A program made the position numbers and the translations under genes. Below the pieces are notes generated by a model. It ran no database searches. It was given only the letters and a program-made list of their open reading frames with translations, and was not told where the DNA came from. A stretch of DNA of 64,000 nucleotides, taken from Pontibacter ummariensis (GTDB lineage Bacteria; Bacteroidota; Bacteroidia; Cytophagales; Hymenobacteraceae). Position 1 is the stretch's first letter. Every line of letters begins with the position of its first letter. Location: NCBI RefSeq assembly GCF_900188175.1, contig NZ_FZOQ01000002.1, positions 248,001 to 312,000 on the forward strand, given 5' to 3'. Positions 27,491-36,009 of the stretch are shown here, piece by piece.

Positions 27491-27520
27491 AAGAAAGCCC
27501 TGGCTTTTGGCCAGGGCTTG
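27491..27520 (-). terminator. Intrinsic terminator of the sigma factor gene
   Basis: AAGCCCTGGC (27495-27504) and GCCAGGGCTT (27510-27519) form a perfect 10-bp stem with loop TTTTG. On the minus strand it is followed by TTTCTTTTTAAG. Confidence 0.85.
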
Positions 27521-27539
27521 TAAGTTCTTTTCTGTCCTG

Positions 27540-28403
27540 TTAGCCTAAGTACGGCTTCAAGGCTTTGCTTCTGGATGTATGGCGAAGTCTGCGGATCGCT
27601 TTCTCCTTGATCTGACGTACGCGCTCGCGTGTCAGGTTAAACTTCTCGCCGATCTCCTCCAAAGTAAGAGAATGCTCACCGTTTAGTCCAAAGTACAGGG
27701 TAATGACATCAGCCTCGCGCTTGGTTAGGGTAGAAAGCGCACGCTGCACCTCTTTGCGCAGTGAGTCGTTCATCAAGCCCATGTCCGGCGACTCTTCGTC
27801 TTCGTTCTCGAGTACGTCCAAGAGGCGGTTCTCCTCTCCTTGCACGAAAGGAGCATCTACCGACACGTGACGACCAGAAATCTTCAGTGTGTCCACTACC
27901 TCAGCGGTAGTAAGTTCAAGCACTTCGGCGATCTCTTCAGGAGACGGCTCACGCTCAAACTTTTGCTCAAGCTCTGAGAAAGATTTAGAAATCTTGTTCA
28001 GGGACCCCACACGGTTCAGCGGCAGACGCACAATGCGTGACTGCTCTGCCAAAGCCTGCAGAATCGACTGGCGGATCCACCAAACAGCGTATGAGATAAA
28101 CTTAAAGCCTCGTGTCTCATCGAATCGCTTTGCAGCCTTGATGAGACCCAGGTTACCCTCGTTGATAAGGTCGCCCAAAGAAAGGCCCTGGTTCTGGTAC
28201 TGCTTTGCAACTGATACCACAAATCGAAGGTTGGCTTTTGTTAGCTTCTCAAGAGCAAACTGATCTCCCTCTCTAATTCTCTGCGCCAGCGACACCTCTT
28301 CGTCTGGAGTAAGCAAATCTACTTTACCAATCTCTTGTAAATATTTGTCAAGCGATTGGCTCTCACGGTTTGTAATCTGTTTGCTTATCTTGAGTTGTCT
28401 CAT
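27540..28403 (-). CDS. rpoD: Primary sigma factor RpoD/SigA
   Basis: A 287-residue group 1 sigma-70, the short form normal in Bacteroidota. It lacks region 1.1 and opens with [26 protein letters not shown] (region 1.2). Region 2 includes [45 protein letters not shown] and [10 protein letters not shown]. Region 3 includes [16 protein letters not shown]. Region 4 includes [29 protein letters not shown]. It should recognise the -33/-7 promoters listed here. Confidence 0.97.
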   Translation of the reverse strand: MRQLKISKQITNRESQSLDKYLQEIGKVDLLTPDEEVSLAQRIREGDQFALEKLTKANLRFVVSVAKQYQNQGLSLGDLINEGNLGLIKAAKRFDETRGFKFISYAVWWIRQSILQALAEQSRIVRLPLNRVGSLNKISKSFSELEQKFEREPSPEEIAEVLELTTAEVVDTLKISGRHVSVDAPFVQGEENRLLDVLENEDEESPDMGLMNDSLRKEVQRALSTLTKREADVITLYFGLNGEHSLTLEEIGEKFNLTRERVRQIKEKAIRRLRHTSRSKALKPYLG

Positions 28404-28476
28404 CAGAGTATAATGTTATAGCAAAAAATGTGAAAATTAAAAATTTGGCTTGGTGTCTGAACAACAGAAAATCGTG

Positions 28477-28507
28477 CAAAGTTCTGACATCCTTTAAATA
28501 TAATCAA
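28477..28507 (-). promoter_or_regulatory. Candidate promoter of rpoD
   Basis: Minus-strand TTG (28507-28505), a 20-bp spacer, then GAACTTTG (28484-28477), six of eight matches to TAnnTTTG, with a 73-bp gap to the start codon. Spacing is ideal but the -7 is imperfect. Confidence 0.4.
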
Positions 28508-28532
28508 GATGTGCAGGTGCAGCGACTAAAGA

Positions 28533-28577
28533 AACTCTTGGCACCATGTCTTTAACCAAAGCCAGGCACCAAGAGTT
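28533..28577 (-). terminator. Possible terminator of pnp
   Basis: AACTCTTGG (28533-28541) is complementary to CCAAGAGTT (28569-28577). The loop of 27 nt is long, and the minus-strand T-tract (TTTCTTTAG) is broken, so this is weaker than the other terminators. Confidence 0.4.
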
Positions 28578-28599
28578 CTAAAAATGTTAGAATATGCTA

Positions 28600-30738
28600 C
28601 TATTTCTGCTCAGATTCGCCAGGTTTAGGTAAGGCAGCTTTGCGAGACAACTTAAACTTACCTGTTTTCTTATCGATATCGATGAGTTTTACCTTCACTT
28701 CTTCTCCGATCTCCAGCACGCCGTCCATCGTTTCGAGGCGCTCGTGCTTGATCTCAGAAATATGCAGCAAGCCATCTTTGCCCGGCATAAACTCTACGAA
28801 GGCACCGTATGGCTGTACTGACTTCACCTTGCCGATGTACACTTCGCCTACTTCCGGCTGCGCCACAATGCCTTTGATCTTAGACACCGCACTGTTCATG
28901 GCATCCTGGTTGCTGGCGAAGATGTTTACGTGGCCTTTCTCATTCTTCTCTTCGATAATGATGGTCGCGCCCGTATCCTTCTGTATCTGCTGGATCACTT
29001 TACCGCCTGGTCCGATCACCGCACCGATAAACTCCTTATCGATTACCATGTTGAAGGAACGTGGGGTATGTGGTTTGTAGTCCGGGTTAGGAACTTCAAT
29101 GGTTTTAGCCATCTCATTCAGGATGTGCAGGCGTCCTGCATTTGCCTGCTGCAGCGCCTGGCTCAGGATCTCATACGATAAGCCACGCACCTTGATGTCC
29201 ATCTGGCAGGCGGTAATCCCGTCTTTTGTACCGGCTACTTTAAAGTCCATGTCGCCCAGGTGATCTTCGTCGCCTAGGATGTCAGACAATACCGCCCATT
29301 TTCCGGTCTCCGCGTCTGTGATCAGACCCATCGCAATACCGGAAACAGCGCCTTTTACCGGCACACCAGCGTCCATCAGCGCCAGGCTACCCGCACATAC
29401 GGTCGCCATAGAAGATGAGCCGTTTGACTCCAGAATGTCAGAAACGATACGGATGGTGTATGGATTCTCCTCTTCCGGCGGAAGCACTTTCTTCAGGGCA
29501 CGCAGGGCCAGGTTACCATGGCCTACTTCACGACGGCCTGGTCCGCGGTTTGGTCTTACCTCGCCGGTAGAGAAAGCCGGGAAGTTATAGTGCAATAAGA
29601 ATTTATTCGTACCGGATACCATGGCGCTGTCGATCATCTGCTCGTCCAGCTTGGTACCCAGGGTTACTGTAGTCAGGGACTGCGTTTCGCCACGGGTAAA
29701 GATGGCGGAACCGTGCGTGGCTGGCAGGTAGTTCACCTCTGTCCAGATCGGACGGATCTCGTCCAGCTTGCGGCCATCCAGGCGAACACGGTCATTCAGC
29801 ACCATGTTGCGCACCGCCTCTTTCTCCACGTCGTGGAAGTAAGTCTTGATCAGGCCCGTATCATAGGTGTGATCCTCTGGCAGCGAAGAAACGAACGCTT
29901 CTAAAACAGAGGCAAAGCCCTCTTTACGCTCTGCTTTGTTGGCGCTACCTCTTCTGGCTACTTCCAGTGCCTTTTCGTAGGTAGCGTCGTATACTTTCTG
30001 ACGAAGTTCTTCGTCGTGCGTCTCGTGCGAGTAGGTACGCTTCACTGTTTTCCCTACCATTTCGGCAAGGTCTAACTGTGCCTGGCACTGTACTTTGATG
30101 GCTTCGTGCGCAAACTGGATTGCCTCCAGCATTTCCGCCTCAGACACCTCGTTCATTTCACCTTCCACCATTACCACGCTGTCGATAGAAGCACCGATCA
30201 TCAGGTCAATGTCTGCCCGCTGCAGGTCTGTTACGTTCGGGTTGATCACGAGCTGGCCGTCAATACGCGCCACACGCACCTCAGAGATAGGGCCATTGAA
30301 AGGAATGTCGGACACGGCCAGGGCGGCAGAGGCAGCGAGCGCTGCCAAGGCATCCGGCATGATCTCTGTATCGGCAGAGATCAGGTTGATGGTCATTTGT
30401 GTTTCGGCATGGTAGTCATCCGGGAACAGCGGGCGCAGTACGCGGTCTACCAGGCGCGACACCAATACTTCATAGTCAGATAGTCTAGCTTCTCTTCTCA
30501 GGAAACCACCGGGGATTTTACCGGATGAGGCAAATTTCTCCTGGTAGTCAACCGAAAGTGGCAAGAAGTCCACCCCTTCACGGGCATCTTTGTTAGAAAC
30601 AACGGCTGCAAGCAGCATGGTATTTCCCATTTTCACTACCACAGAGCCGTCTGCCTGCTTGGCAAGCTTCCCAGTTTCAATTGTGATCTCCCGACCGTCC
30701 GGGAGCAGTATCGTTTTGTTAATCGCGTTGTATGGCAT
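28600..30738 (-). CDS. pnp: Polynucleotide phosphorylase
   Basis: Phosphorolytic 3'-5' exoribonuclease, 712 residues. It has two RNase PH domains (first [30 protein letters not shown]; second [31 protein letters not shown] with [24 protein letters not shown]). A KH domain follows ([22 protein letters not shown], about 560-620), then an S1 domain ([33 protein letters not shown], about 625-695). It is complete, and lies downstream of rpsO as in most bacteria, with a terminator between them. Confidence 0.98.
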   Translation of the reverse strand: MPYNAINKTILLPDGREITIETGKLAKQADGSVVVKMGNTMLLAAVVSNKDAREGVDFLPLSVDYQEKFASSGKIPGGFLRREARLSDYEVLVSRLVDRVLRPLFPDDYHAETQMTINLISADTEIMPDALAALAASAALAVSDIPFNGPISEVRVARIDGQLVINPNVTDLQRADIDLMIGASIDSVVMVEGEMNEVSEAEMLEAIQFAHEAIKVQCQAQLDLAEMVGKTVKRTYSHETHDEELRQKVYDATYEKALEVARRGSANKAERKEGFASVLEAFVSSLPEDHTYDTGLIKTYFHDVEKEAVRNMVLNDRVRLDGRKLDEIRPIWTEVNYLPATHGSAIFTRGETQSLTTVTLGTKLDEQMIDSAMVSGTNKFLLHYNFPAFSTGEVRPNRGPGRREVGHGNLALRALKKVLPPEEENPYTIRIVSDILESNGSSSMATVCAGSLALMDAGVPVKGAVSGIAMGLITDAETGKWAVLSDILGDEDHLGDMDFKVAGTKDGITACQMDIKVRGLSYEILSQALQQANAGRLHILNEMAKTIEVPNPDYKPHTPRSFNMVIDKEFIGAVIGPGGKVIQQIQKDTGATIIIEEKNEKGHVNIFASNQDAMNSAVSKIKGIVAQPEVGEVYIGKVKSVQPYGAFVEFMPGKDGLLHISEIKHERLETMDGVLEIGEEVKVKLIDIDKKTGKFKLSRKAALPKPGESEQK

Positions 30739-30827
30739 CTTCAGTTTTCTTTAACATCAAAAAGACAGGGCTACCCATTGTGGCCGCTGTCGGTATTGGC
30801 AATAGAGGAAGGGAAGGGGGTGCTATA

Positions 30828-30865
30828 AAAAAGATTAGGGAATTCCTGACTAAAGAATTCCCTAA
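30828..30865 (-). terminator. Terminator/attenuator between rpsO and pnp
   Basis: TTAGGGAATTC (30835-30845) and GAATTCCCTAA (30855-30865) form a perfect 11-bp stem. The minus strand then reads TCTTTTTTAT. It lies 16 bp after the rpsO stop, so pnp transcription depends on read-through or its own promoter. Confidence 0.8.
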
Positions 30866-30880
30866 CAAAGTATAAGCAGC

Positions 30881-31156
30881 TTACTTACGGATACCTAGCT
30901 CGGCAATAATCGCTCTGTATCGCTCAATATTGTTTTTCTGCAGGTAGTTCAGCAATCTTCTTCTCTTACCTACAAGCTTCAGAAGGCCAAGACGCGTGCT
31001 GAAGTCCTTTTTGTGAACTTTCAGGTGCTCTGTCAGGTCAGCGATGCGCGTCGTGAAAAGCGCAATCTGTGATTCTGCTGATCCTGTATCAGCCTTTGTC
31101 TTCGCGAAGCCGTGCTTTTCGAAAATTTCTTGTTTCGCTTCAGTGGTTAATTTCAT
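30881..31156 (-). CDS. rpsO: 30S ribosomal protein S15
   Basis: Small-subunit protein binding 16S rRNA, 91 residues, within the family range. Signature segments are [49 protein letters not shown]. The C-terminus [12 protein letters not shown] is also typical. It precedes pnp on the same strand. Confidence 0.98.
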   Translation of the reverse strand: MKLTTEAKQEIFEKHGFAKTKADTGSAESQIALFTTRIADLTEHLKVHKKDFSTRLGLLKLVGKRRRLLNYLQKNNIERYRAIIAELGIRK

Positions 31157-31209
31157 TGCGTAAAAATATCAATCTAGGTTTTATCTTGCCACTCTTATTA
31201 TACAAGCCA

Positions 31210-31217
31210 CAAAGGTA
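31210..31217 (-). promoter_or_regulatory. Candidate -7 element of rpsO
   Basis: Minus-strand TACCTTTG, an exact TAnnTTTG match 53 bp before the start codon. A TTG lies 15 bp upstream, shorter than the usual 19-21. Confidence 0.45.
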
Positions 31218-31268
31218 TATAAATTACTTTTACAAAAAAATATTTACTTCATCTTTGTAGGGCAACTG

Positions 31269-32681
31269 CTACAGTTTGTTGCGGCGCAGGCGCGTCACCA
31301 GCTTACGCCAGAAGTCTACTTCCAGTAAGCTGGAATCGCTGCGGGCCTGGTACAGGAAGAAAAGGCCGATCGGCAACAGGACCATGTTGGCGGCCCAGAG
31401 CCCCGCTCCCACCGGCACGATGCCTTCCCGGGCCCACTTCTCCCCTAGTATCGACATCACATACATAAAGATGAAGAACATAATGGAGATGAGCACCGGC
31501 ACGCCGAGCCCTCCCTTTTTAATGATTGCTCCCAGGGGTGCCCCGATCAGGAACATAATGATAATAGCGGCTGACTGCGTGTACTTTTTCCAGATCTCAA
31601 TTTCGTAGTTATTGGCATCGCGCAGGGTGTTGTTCAGGCGCTCCACATAACTCGCCGTAAAGCTTTTGATGTTACGGGCCTTGTTCGTGGCCATGGCCAG
31701 TACCTCAGGGGTGGGCTTGGGCAGTTCCCGCTCCAGTGCCTTGCCCGTTAAACGTAAGCCGTTCTTCACGCTGCCGGTGTCGGCCTTAAAGTACATGTAA
31801 AACGGATCCACGTTCGGGGCATAGCGTGTTTCCTCACGGTCGGTATAGCGGCGCAGGGAGTCCGTCACCACCTTCAACTGTGAGATGTTCTTCATCATCT
31901 TATTGTCGGAGAAGAGCTCTTCGCGGGTACGGTCCAAGTTAAAGGAGGCCATGGACAGAACAATCTTGCTTTCGTCAAAGCGCTGGCGGGCAAACTGGTC
32001 GTTCGTGTTTCGGAAAGAGGCGTCGTTCTGGTCGATGTACGTATTGCCCCGGAATAACTCCAGGATGAGGTAATTGTCGTCGTAGGCCATGTACATCTCA
32101 CCGGAGTCTGCCAGGATAACCGTGGTATTGGCCCCGCCCTTGGAGTGGTCGTAGATCATCACGTCGCGCAGCGTCTGCCCGTCGTTCAGCTTTTCGTTCA
32201 CCTTAATGCTGTACCCCGGAATACCGTTGTAAAAGGCCCCCTCCTTAAAGTTCATGGCGGGTTTCTTCTGCCGGATGTCCCACAGCAGGCTATAGGCCTT
32301 TAGGTTGGCCTTCGGAACAATGTTGTTGTTGAAGAAAAAGGCGCCGATGGTGAGCAGCGACACAGCGATAAACACAGGGCGCAGGATGCGGGTAAGGGGG
32401 ATGCCGGCTGTTTTGATTGCCGTGAGTTCGTGGTGCTCGCCCAGTGTACCAAAGGTCATAAGCGCTGACAGCAGCACGGCCAAGGGCAAGGCCACAGGCG
32501 CCATGTTCATACTGAAGTAAAACAGAAGCTCAGCAAACACCTCGGCTCCCAGGTCCTTCCCTACGAGCTCATCAAGGTACTTGAGCATGTACTGGGTGAG
32601 CAGTATGAACTCCACCACAGCGAATGTAAGTAAGAAGGGTCCTAAAAAGGCCCGAAGGATTAGCTTATCTAGTTTCTTCAT
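31269..32681 (-). CDS. LptF/LptG family permease
   Basis: Inner-membrane subunit of the LptBFG exporter that feeds lipopolysaccharide to the periplasmic bridge. I used the ATG at 32681 (MKKLDKLILRAFLGPFLLTFAVVEFIL); the frame also opens 24 bp earlier. The family layout is seen: two N-terminal helices (LLTFAVVEFILLTQYMLKYL; APVALPLAVLLSALMTFGTLGEHHELTAIKTAGI), a third (VFIAVSLLTIGAFFF), a periplasmic jellyroll in the middle, and three C-terminal helices (AAIIIMFLIGAPLGAIIKKGGLGVPVLISIMFFIFMYVMSI, ANMVLLPIGLFFLYQA). It cannot be assigned to LptF or LptG from sequence alone. Confidence 0.92.
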   Translation of the reverse strand: MKKLDKLILRAFLGPFLLTFAVVEFILLTQYMLKYLDELVGKDLGAEVFAELLFYFSMNMAPVALPLAVLLSALMTFGTLGEHHELTAIKTAGIPLTRILRPVFIAVSLLTIGAFFFNNNIVPKANLKAYSLLWDIRQKKPAMNFKEGAFYNGIPGYSIKVNEKLNDGQTLRDVMIYDHSKGGANTTVILADSGEMYMAYDDNYLILELFRGNTYIDQNDASFRNTNDQFARQRFDESKIVLSMASFNLDRTREELFSDNKMMKNISQLKVVTDSLRRYTDREETRYAPNVDPFYMYFKADTGSVKNGLRLTGKALERELPKPTPEVLAMATNKARNIKSFTASYVERLNNTLRDANNYEIEIWKKYTQSAAIIIMFLIGAPLGAIIKKGGLGVPVLISIMFFIFMYVMSILGEKWAREGIVPVGAGLWAANMVLLPIGLFFLYQARSDSSLLEVDFWRKLVTRLRRNKL

Positions 32682-32779
32682 GAGCAAAAAGCGGCGGTAT
32701 ACCAAAGTGATAACCCGCCTAAGCCTTGCTTAAGTTTCTCAAAAATCATGCAAAGATAAGCTTTCGGTACAGAAGCCTA

Positions 32780-33184
32780 CTATCCTCCCACTATTTCACG
32801 CAAATTTTGCATCAGGTTGTCCCAGAGTTCCTCCAGTTCCTCCACGTCCTCCTCTTCGGTATAGTCCACCACCTTCAGGAATTGCTCCTGGGTTAGTTCG
32901 CTTGCCTCGATAGAGAAGTCGATATAAGAGGCGTCCGGCGTCGTGTTCTTATTCTGGTCCAGGAACAGGAAGCGCACCGAGCGGTTGGTGCGGTGGCTGG
33001 TCATCTCGGCAAAATGGTTGCGGCCGTCCCAGAAAAAATTGTATACTTTGTCCTCGTCCACGTTCACTTCGTCGCAAAACCATTGGGCCAGGCCGCTTGC
33101 TGTAGAGAGATAAGGGTAAAGAAGTTTTGCGGAAGCATTGATCGGGTACTCCCGAACAAATTTTGTCTTCGTAGCTCTCGTCAT
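32780..33184 (-). CDS. START-like (SRPBCC) domain protein
   Basis: A 134-residue cytoplasmic protein of the AHSA1/START-like fold. The N-terminal strand KFVREYPINASAKLLYPYLSTASGLAQWFCDEVNV is characteristic of a conserved small family in Cytophagales and Flavobacteriales. It ends with the acidic helix TEEEDVEELEELWDNLMQNLREIVGG. The fold often binds hydrophobic ligands, but no ligand is known for this family. It is a single gene upstream of the LPS permease, about 100 bp apart on the same strand. Confidence 0.85.
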   Translation of the reverse strand: MTRATKTKFVREYPINASAKLLYPYLSTASGLAQWFCDEVNVDEDKVYNFFWDGRNHFAEMTSHRTNRSVRFLFLDQNKNTTPDASYIDFSIEASELTQEQFLKVVDYTEEEDVEELEELWDNLMQNLREIVGG

Positions 33185-33277
33185 AATCAGGCTGTCTAAG
33201 TGTCTGAGTAAGTATAGTGTTTATTCTCCAAAGAATGTATATCTGAAAAATAAAATATTTTTTTTAGGAAAAGACGC

Positions 33278-33309
33278 TTGCATATTTCGAAATCTATCCG
33301 CTATATTTG
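33278..33309 (+). promoter_or_regulatory. Promoter of tRNA-Met
   Basis: TTG (33278-33280), a 21-bp spacer and TATATTTG (33302-33309), an exact TAnnTTTG, ending 11 bp before the mature tRNA. It is the best promoter match in the window. Confidence 0.75.
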
Positions 33310-33320
33310 CACCACAATTC

Positions 33321-33394
33321 GGCGGGGTAGCTCAGATGGTTAGAGCGCAGGATTCATAACCCTGAGGTCGGCAGTTCGATTCTGCTCCCCGCTA
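33321..33394 (+). tRNA. tRNA-Met (CAT)
   Basis: A 74-nt cloverleaf: acceptor GGCGGGG (33321-33327) with CCCCGCT, where the terminal pair is G-U. D-stem GCTC/GAGC, anticodon CAT in the loop TTCATAA, anticodon stem CAGGA/CCCTG with an A-C mismatch next to the loop, and T-stem GGCAG/CTGCT with loop TTCGATT. No CCA is encoded. The standard G/C-rich initiator features are missing, so it is an elongator Met tRNA. A TilS-modified Ile tRNA with CAT cannot be excluded without comparison to the other CAT tRNAs in the genome. Confidence 0.9.
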
Positions 33395-33402
33395 CTAGAA
33401 GA

Positions 33403-33434
33403 AAAAGGCTTGCTGGTAACCCGGCAAGCCTTTT
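33403..33434 (+). terminator. Terminator of tRNA-Met (hairpin copy 1)
   Basis: AAAAGGCTTGCTGG (33403-33416) pairs with CCGGCAAGCCTTTT (33421-33434), loop TAAC. The core AAAGGCTTGCTGG recurs at 34873. Confidence 0.85.
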
Positions 33435-33722
33435 CTGCTTTACAGCCCTTCCCTGCTCTCCTTTTGTGGGTACTCCGCGCCTTCTTTAAGATGAGGAGCA
33501 TTCTGCTACCTCTAACAGGCTTAGTACAGGCCGTCGCAACACAGGCTAAAGCACAAGGGGCATAAGTCAGCATAGCCTTTTCTTTGAAACCAAACGACAG
33601 CCTACACTTAGAAGCAGCAAGGAGGATGCGTGGCAAGCAGGTTATCAATAGAAAAAGTTGCGGTATGGAATTACTTTCTTAATTTTTCGCTTCTTTATGG
33701 AGTTAAGACAAGACACCATCTC
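33435..33722 (+). other. Region between tRNA terminator and first STAS-like gene
   Basis: No credible gene. A frame from GTG 33630 joins the downstream gene but adds 31 residues without family resemblance, so I treat it as 5' region. No direct repeat of the tRNA 3' end was seen. Confidence 0.4.
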
Positions 33723-34133
33723 ATGATTATTCCCAATCCAATTATCAAACTAGATTATAATCCAGCCCAGGATGTTCTGGTTGTGGAGTGGCCTGACGTA
33801 CACGAATATACAACAAGCCAGGCAGCCTATACCCTGGACATTATTGTTGAAACAGTAAAGCTGTACGATGTAAAGTACCTTCTCACAGACACGAGAAACG
33901 GTATTATTGATATCCCGGAAGCAAAGTACAAGGCGCTAATTCTAAGCTTTGCAAAGAGCCTGGCAACCACCCGCTTAAAGAAACTGGCACGGGTAGTAAC
34001 AGCAAGCACACTACGCGAGAAACCTATTAACGAGGTCCGCCGAGAAGCACAGCTTGCAGTCCCGATTAAAAGCTTCGACAATGCGGAGGAGGCCCTGGCT
34101 TGGCTGGTGTCCGAAAAGTATGAACTCTCCTAA
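33723..34133 (+). CDS. STAS/SEC14-like domain protein, copy A
   Basis: A 136-residue cytoplasmic protein from ATG 33723 (MIIPNPIIKLDYNPAQDVLVVEWPDV...). The pattern is alpha/beta: strands LDYNPAQDVLVVEW and VKYLLTDTRNGIIDI, a helix FAKSLATTRLKKLARVV, and a final IKSFDNAEEALAWL. This resembles STAS/SEC14-fold small proteins found in environmental Bacteroidota; the assignment is from pattern only. It is a paralogue of the gene at 35366: shared DYxPxxDxL, PDVxE, YDxKxLLxD and TRLxKLARV. No phosphorylatable STAS Ser is evident. The function is unknown. Confidence 0.65.
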   Translation: MIIPNPIIKLDYNPAQDVLVVEWPDVHEYTTSQAAYTLDIIVETVKLYDVKYLLTDTRNGIIDIPEAKYKALILSFAKSLATTRLKKLARVVTASTLREKPINEVRREAQLAVPIKSFDNAEEALAWLVSEKYELS

Positions 34134-34183
34134 CTTAGCAGCCCGGAACATCTACACTGTTAAATAACGCTGAAAAGCGAACC

Positions 34184-34216
34184 AGCCAGGTAGTGCAATA
34201 GCACCTCCTGGCTTTT
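34184..34216 (+). terminator. Terminator after STAS-like copy A
   Basis: AGCCAGG (34184-34190) with CCTGGCT (34207-34213), an inner AGTGC/GCAC extension and TTTTATATTTT afterwards. Confidence 0.7.
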
Positions 34217-34272
34217 ATATTTTGTAGGTATTCATGAGAGGAATACGGAACGCAGGGAACTCGCAAAAAACA

Positions 34273-34305
34273 AAAAGGATGCACCACCCTTAAGTGCACC
34301 CTTTT
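34273..34305. terminator. Second hairpin after STAS-like copy A
   Basis: AAAAGGATGCAC (34273-34284) pairs with GTGCACCCTTTT (34294-34305) with one mismatch. A-rich before and short T-run after; it could work in either direction. Confidence 0.55.
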
Positions 34306-34588
34306 AGCATTCCTATGTCTGGTATAACGTAGGCAATCATAAATGGTTATCTCAGCTTATTCCAGCACCCCTGCTGCTTCTGTTACTTTCCGTTAACAGA
34401 AATTTATTCCTTGCAACGACTCCCCCATTACGTAGAGCCAGCGATGAAAAGTATTTGTAGCCCACCCAGTTGAAAAGACCGCTGCCTCTAAGCAAACTTA
34501 AAATTCTTAGCGCTGAACAAATACGGATTATAAATATAAATACGTAGTTTTATGCCCCTGTATTTATACTTACCATATTACCGTTCCT

Positions 34589-34828
34589 ATGAGCGAATTA
34601 AAGGAATTTTTAGACAAGCTGAGCGCTTGTGATTGCAATCTGGTTGTGCTAACGCTAATTAGTGCGAATCGGGTGTACTGCCGCCTTTTTAAAGACGGAC
34701 AGTACATAGACAGAGTGTTTGTAAACGACCCGCTGATAGTAACAGAGCTTTATAAGCTCTGCGGTAGAGGAGAAGAAATAGATGCCGATGGGATCGCCAA
34801 GCTTCGACAGAAGTTTATAGCAGTTTAA
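34589..34828 (+). CDS. Hypothetical small protein (79 aa)
   Basis: Not recognised. 79 residues beginning MSELKEFLDKLSACDCNLVV. Two predicted helices (ELKEFLDKL; ADGIAKLRQKFI) flank a beta-rich centre (NLVVLTLISANRVYCRLFKDGQYIDRVFVND). A Cys-x-Cys pair (ACDCN) occurs early, and there is no signal peptide or membrane segment. It ends 45 bp before a hairpin terminator. The codon use and amino-acid pattern look genuinely coding. It sits between two paralogous STAS-like genes; a functional link is only a guess. Confidence 0.6.
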   Translation: MSELKEFLDKLSACDCNLVVLTLISANRVYCRLFKDGQYIDRVFVNDPLIVTELYKLCGRGEEIDADGIAKLRQKFIAV

Positions 34829-35365
34829 GAAGCCAGGACCCGGCTGTTGCTGTAGCCGCTAAACACATCATAAAAGGCTTGCTGGTTATTCCAGCAAGCC
34901 TTTGTGCTTCTAACTGCCCCCAGAGAGACCCAGTAACAAGAAAGCCAGACAGCACCCTACTGCAAAGAGGAAAGTGACAAAAAATAAGTTTAAATTTCAA
35001 CCCATTAGCTTATTGACCTTCCGTGTGTTACGTATAATACTTGTTGCTTTGCCATAGCGCGCCACCGCTAGTACACGGTGCTCAGGAGCTAAACCGCCTG
35101 TACAACCCGGCATGCACAGGACACTAAACCAAGCCGCCCTAACGACGGGAGGCTTCCAGGCATACACGTGAAGAGCCGGCTAGCTAGTTGCAGCTCACCT
35201 GTGGCAACTTACTTTGAAAGCTGCTGCAGATATATTATTTACAGTTTGCTTACCTAAACCTGAAATTTCCGTAAGCCGCTTTACATTGCCTTTCACAACT
35301 GAGGCGCTTCGTGTCGTATTGTTTTAATGCCGTAGAAGGGATTTCTTCACGCTACAATTTACCAG
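34829..35365. other. Intergenic, no gene seen except hairpin
   Basis: 537 bp. A hairpin near the left end (listed separately) would terminate the 79-residue gene. The rest shows no frame longer than about 30 codons with coding character. Confidence 0.5.
34873..34903 (+). terminator. Terminator-like hairpin (copy 2 of the tRNA terminator core)
   Basis: AAAGGCTTGCTGG (34873-34885) and CCAGCAAGCCTTT (34891-34903) form a perfect 13-bp stem, the same sequence as the tRNA-Met terminator at 33403-33434. The T-run is short (TTTGTG). Confidence 0.7.
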
Positions 35366-35782
35366 ATGCTGATTTATAACGGAATCATTACCCTCGACTA
35401 CGACCCAACAACAGACATCCTGGCAACCAGCATGCCTGACGTACGGGAGTTCGCGTTCCCGGAAGTAAGCTTTTGCCTGGGCCTGATCGTGGATAACGTG
35501 CGGGTGTACGACATCAAAAAGCTCTTGCTCGACTCCAGTAAATCAGTAATAGAAGTGGAAGACGAAGCTTATAAAGCTATCACCACCAAGTTTGCGATGG
35601 ACTTAATGGGAACACGCCTGCAGAAACTGGCCCGGGTAGGAACTGTAGACCTAAAGCGGGAGGAAAAGTCCACTAAACTGTCTGCGGAGCTTAGGCAGGA
35701 ACTGAACCTGCCGATGGAGTTTAAAAACTTCACGAGCAGGGCTGAAGCCATGGACTGGCTTTTGTCCCTGGAGCGGGTATAA
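35366..35782 (+). CDS. STAS/SEC14-like domain protein, copy B
   Basis: A 138-residue paralogue of the gene at 33723. It begins MLIYNGIITLDYDPTTDILA. Shared with copy A are DYxPxxDxL, PDVxEF, YDIKKLLLD (copy A YDVKYLLTD), TRLQKLARV (copy A TRLKKLARV) and a terminal AEAMDWLLS (copy A AEEALAWLVS). The region after the second strand (SSKSVIEVEDEAY) differs, so the two are diverged rather than recent duplicates. There is no export signal. The fold assignment is by pattern only and the function is unknown. It is followed 160 bp later by a leader/small-protein pair. Confidence 0.65.
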   Translation: MLIYNGIITLDYDPTTDILATSMPDVREFAFPEVSFCLGLIVDNVRVYDIKKLLLDSSKSVIEVEDEAYKAITTKFAMDLMGTRLQKLARVGTVDLKREEKSTKLSAELRQELNLPMEFKNFTSRAEAMDWLLSLERV

Positions 35783-35943
35783 GCATAGGCATCGTTTGAT
35801 CCTTACCGGTGCTTCCCGCTGCCCTGAAAAACCATACTGCAACATCTTACGCCCTATAGCCCCCTCTCCTAAGCTTAGGCCTATACCCTAGTACTTTAAC
35901 AGTAGGCTAGCACAAACACGTAGCTAAAAAGCAGTATTTATCC

Positions 35944-36009
35944 ATGAATTATTTACCTGATCGCGAGGTTACCTTTGTTCTTGAAGAGAAGGATACAGAA
36001 AAGGTATGA
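35944..36009 (+). CDS. 21-codon leader ORF coupled to the next gene
   Basis: ATG at 35944 opens MNYLPDREVTFVLEEKDTEK and ends with Val then TGA at 36007-36009. The stop overlaps the ATG of the next gene (36006) in an ATGA. Such overlaps normally mean translational coupling. The peptide is charged and not obviously a membrane toxin or an amino-acid-rich attenuator. It could be a leader, a real microprotein or the remnant of a longer gene. Confidence 0.4.
   Translation: MNYLPDREVTFVLEEKDTEKV

Larger units (their letters stand above)
34134..34588. other. Intergenic, two hairpins, nothing else coding seen
   Basis: 455 bp between STAS-like copy A and the 79-residue gene. It holds two terminator-like hairpins (listed separately) within the first 175 bp. 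The remainder is AT-rich towards the next gene and could hold its promoter (AT-rich TATAAATATAAATACG near 34530), but I see no good TAnnTTTG. Confidence 0.5.

Noticed and set aside
33340-33648. Minus-strand frame over the tRNA (EQNRTADLRVMNPAL at its beginning or end)
   Set aside because: This is the well-known spurious translation of a tRNA gene antisense strand.
34552-34632. 26-codon frame (MPLYLYLPYYRSYERIKG...) overlapping the start of the 79-aa gene
   Set aside because: Out of frame overlap of 44 bp without the tight ATGA arrangement seen at 36006; likely chance.
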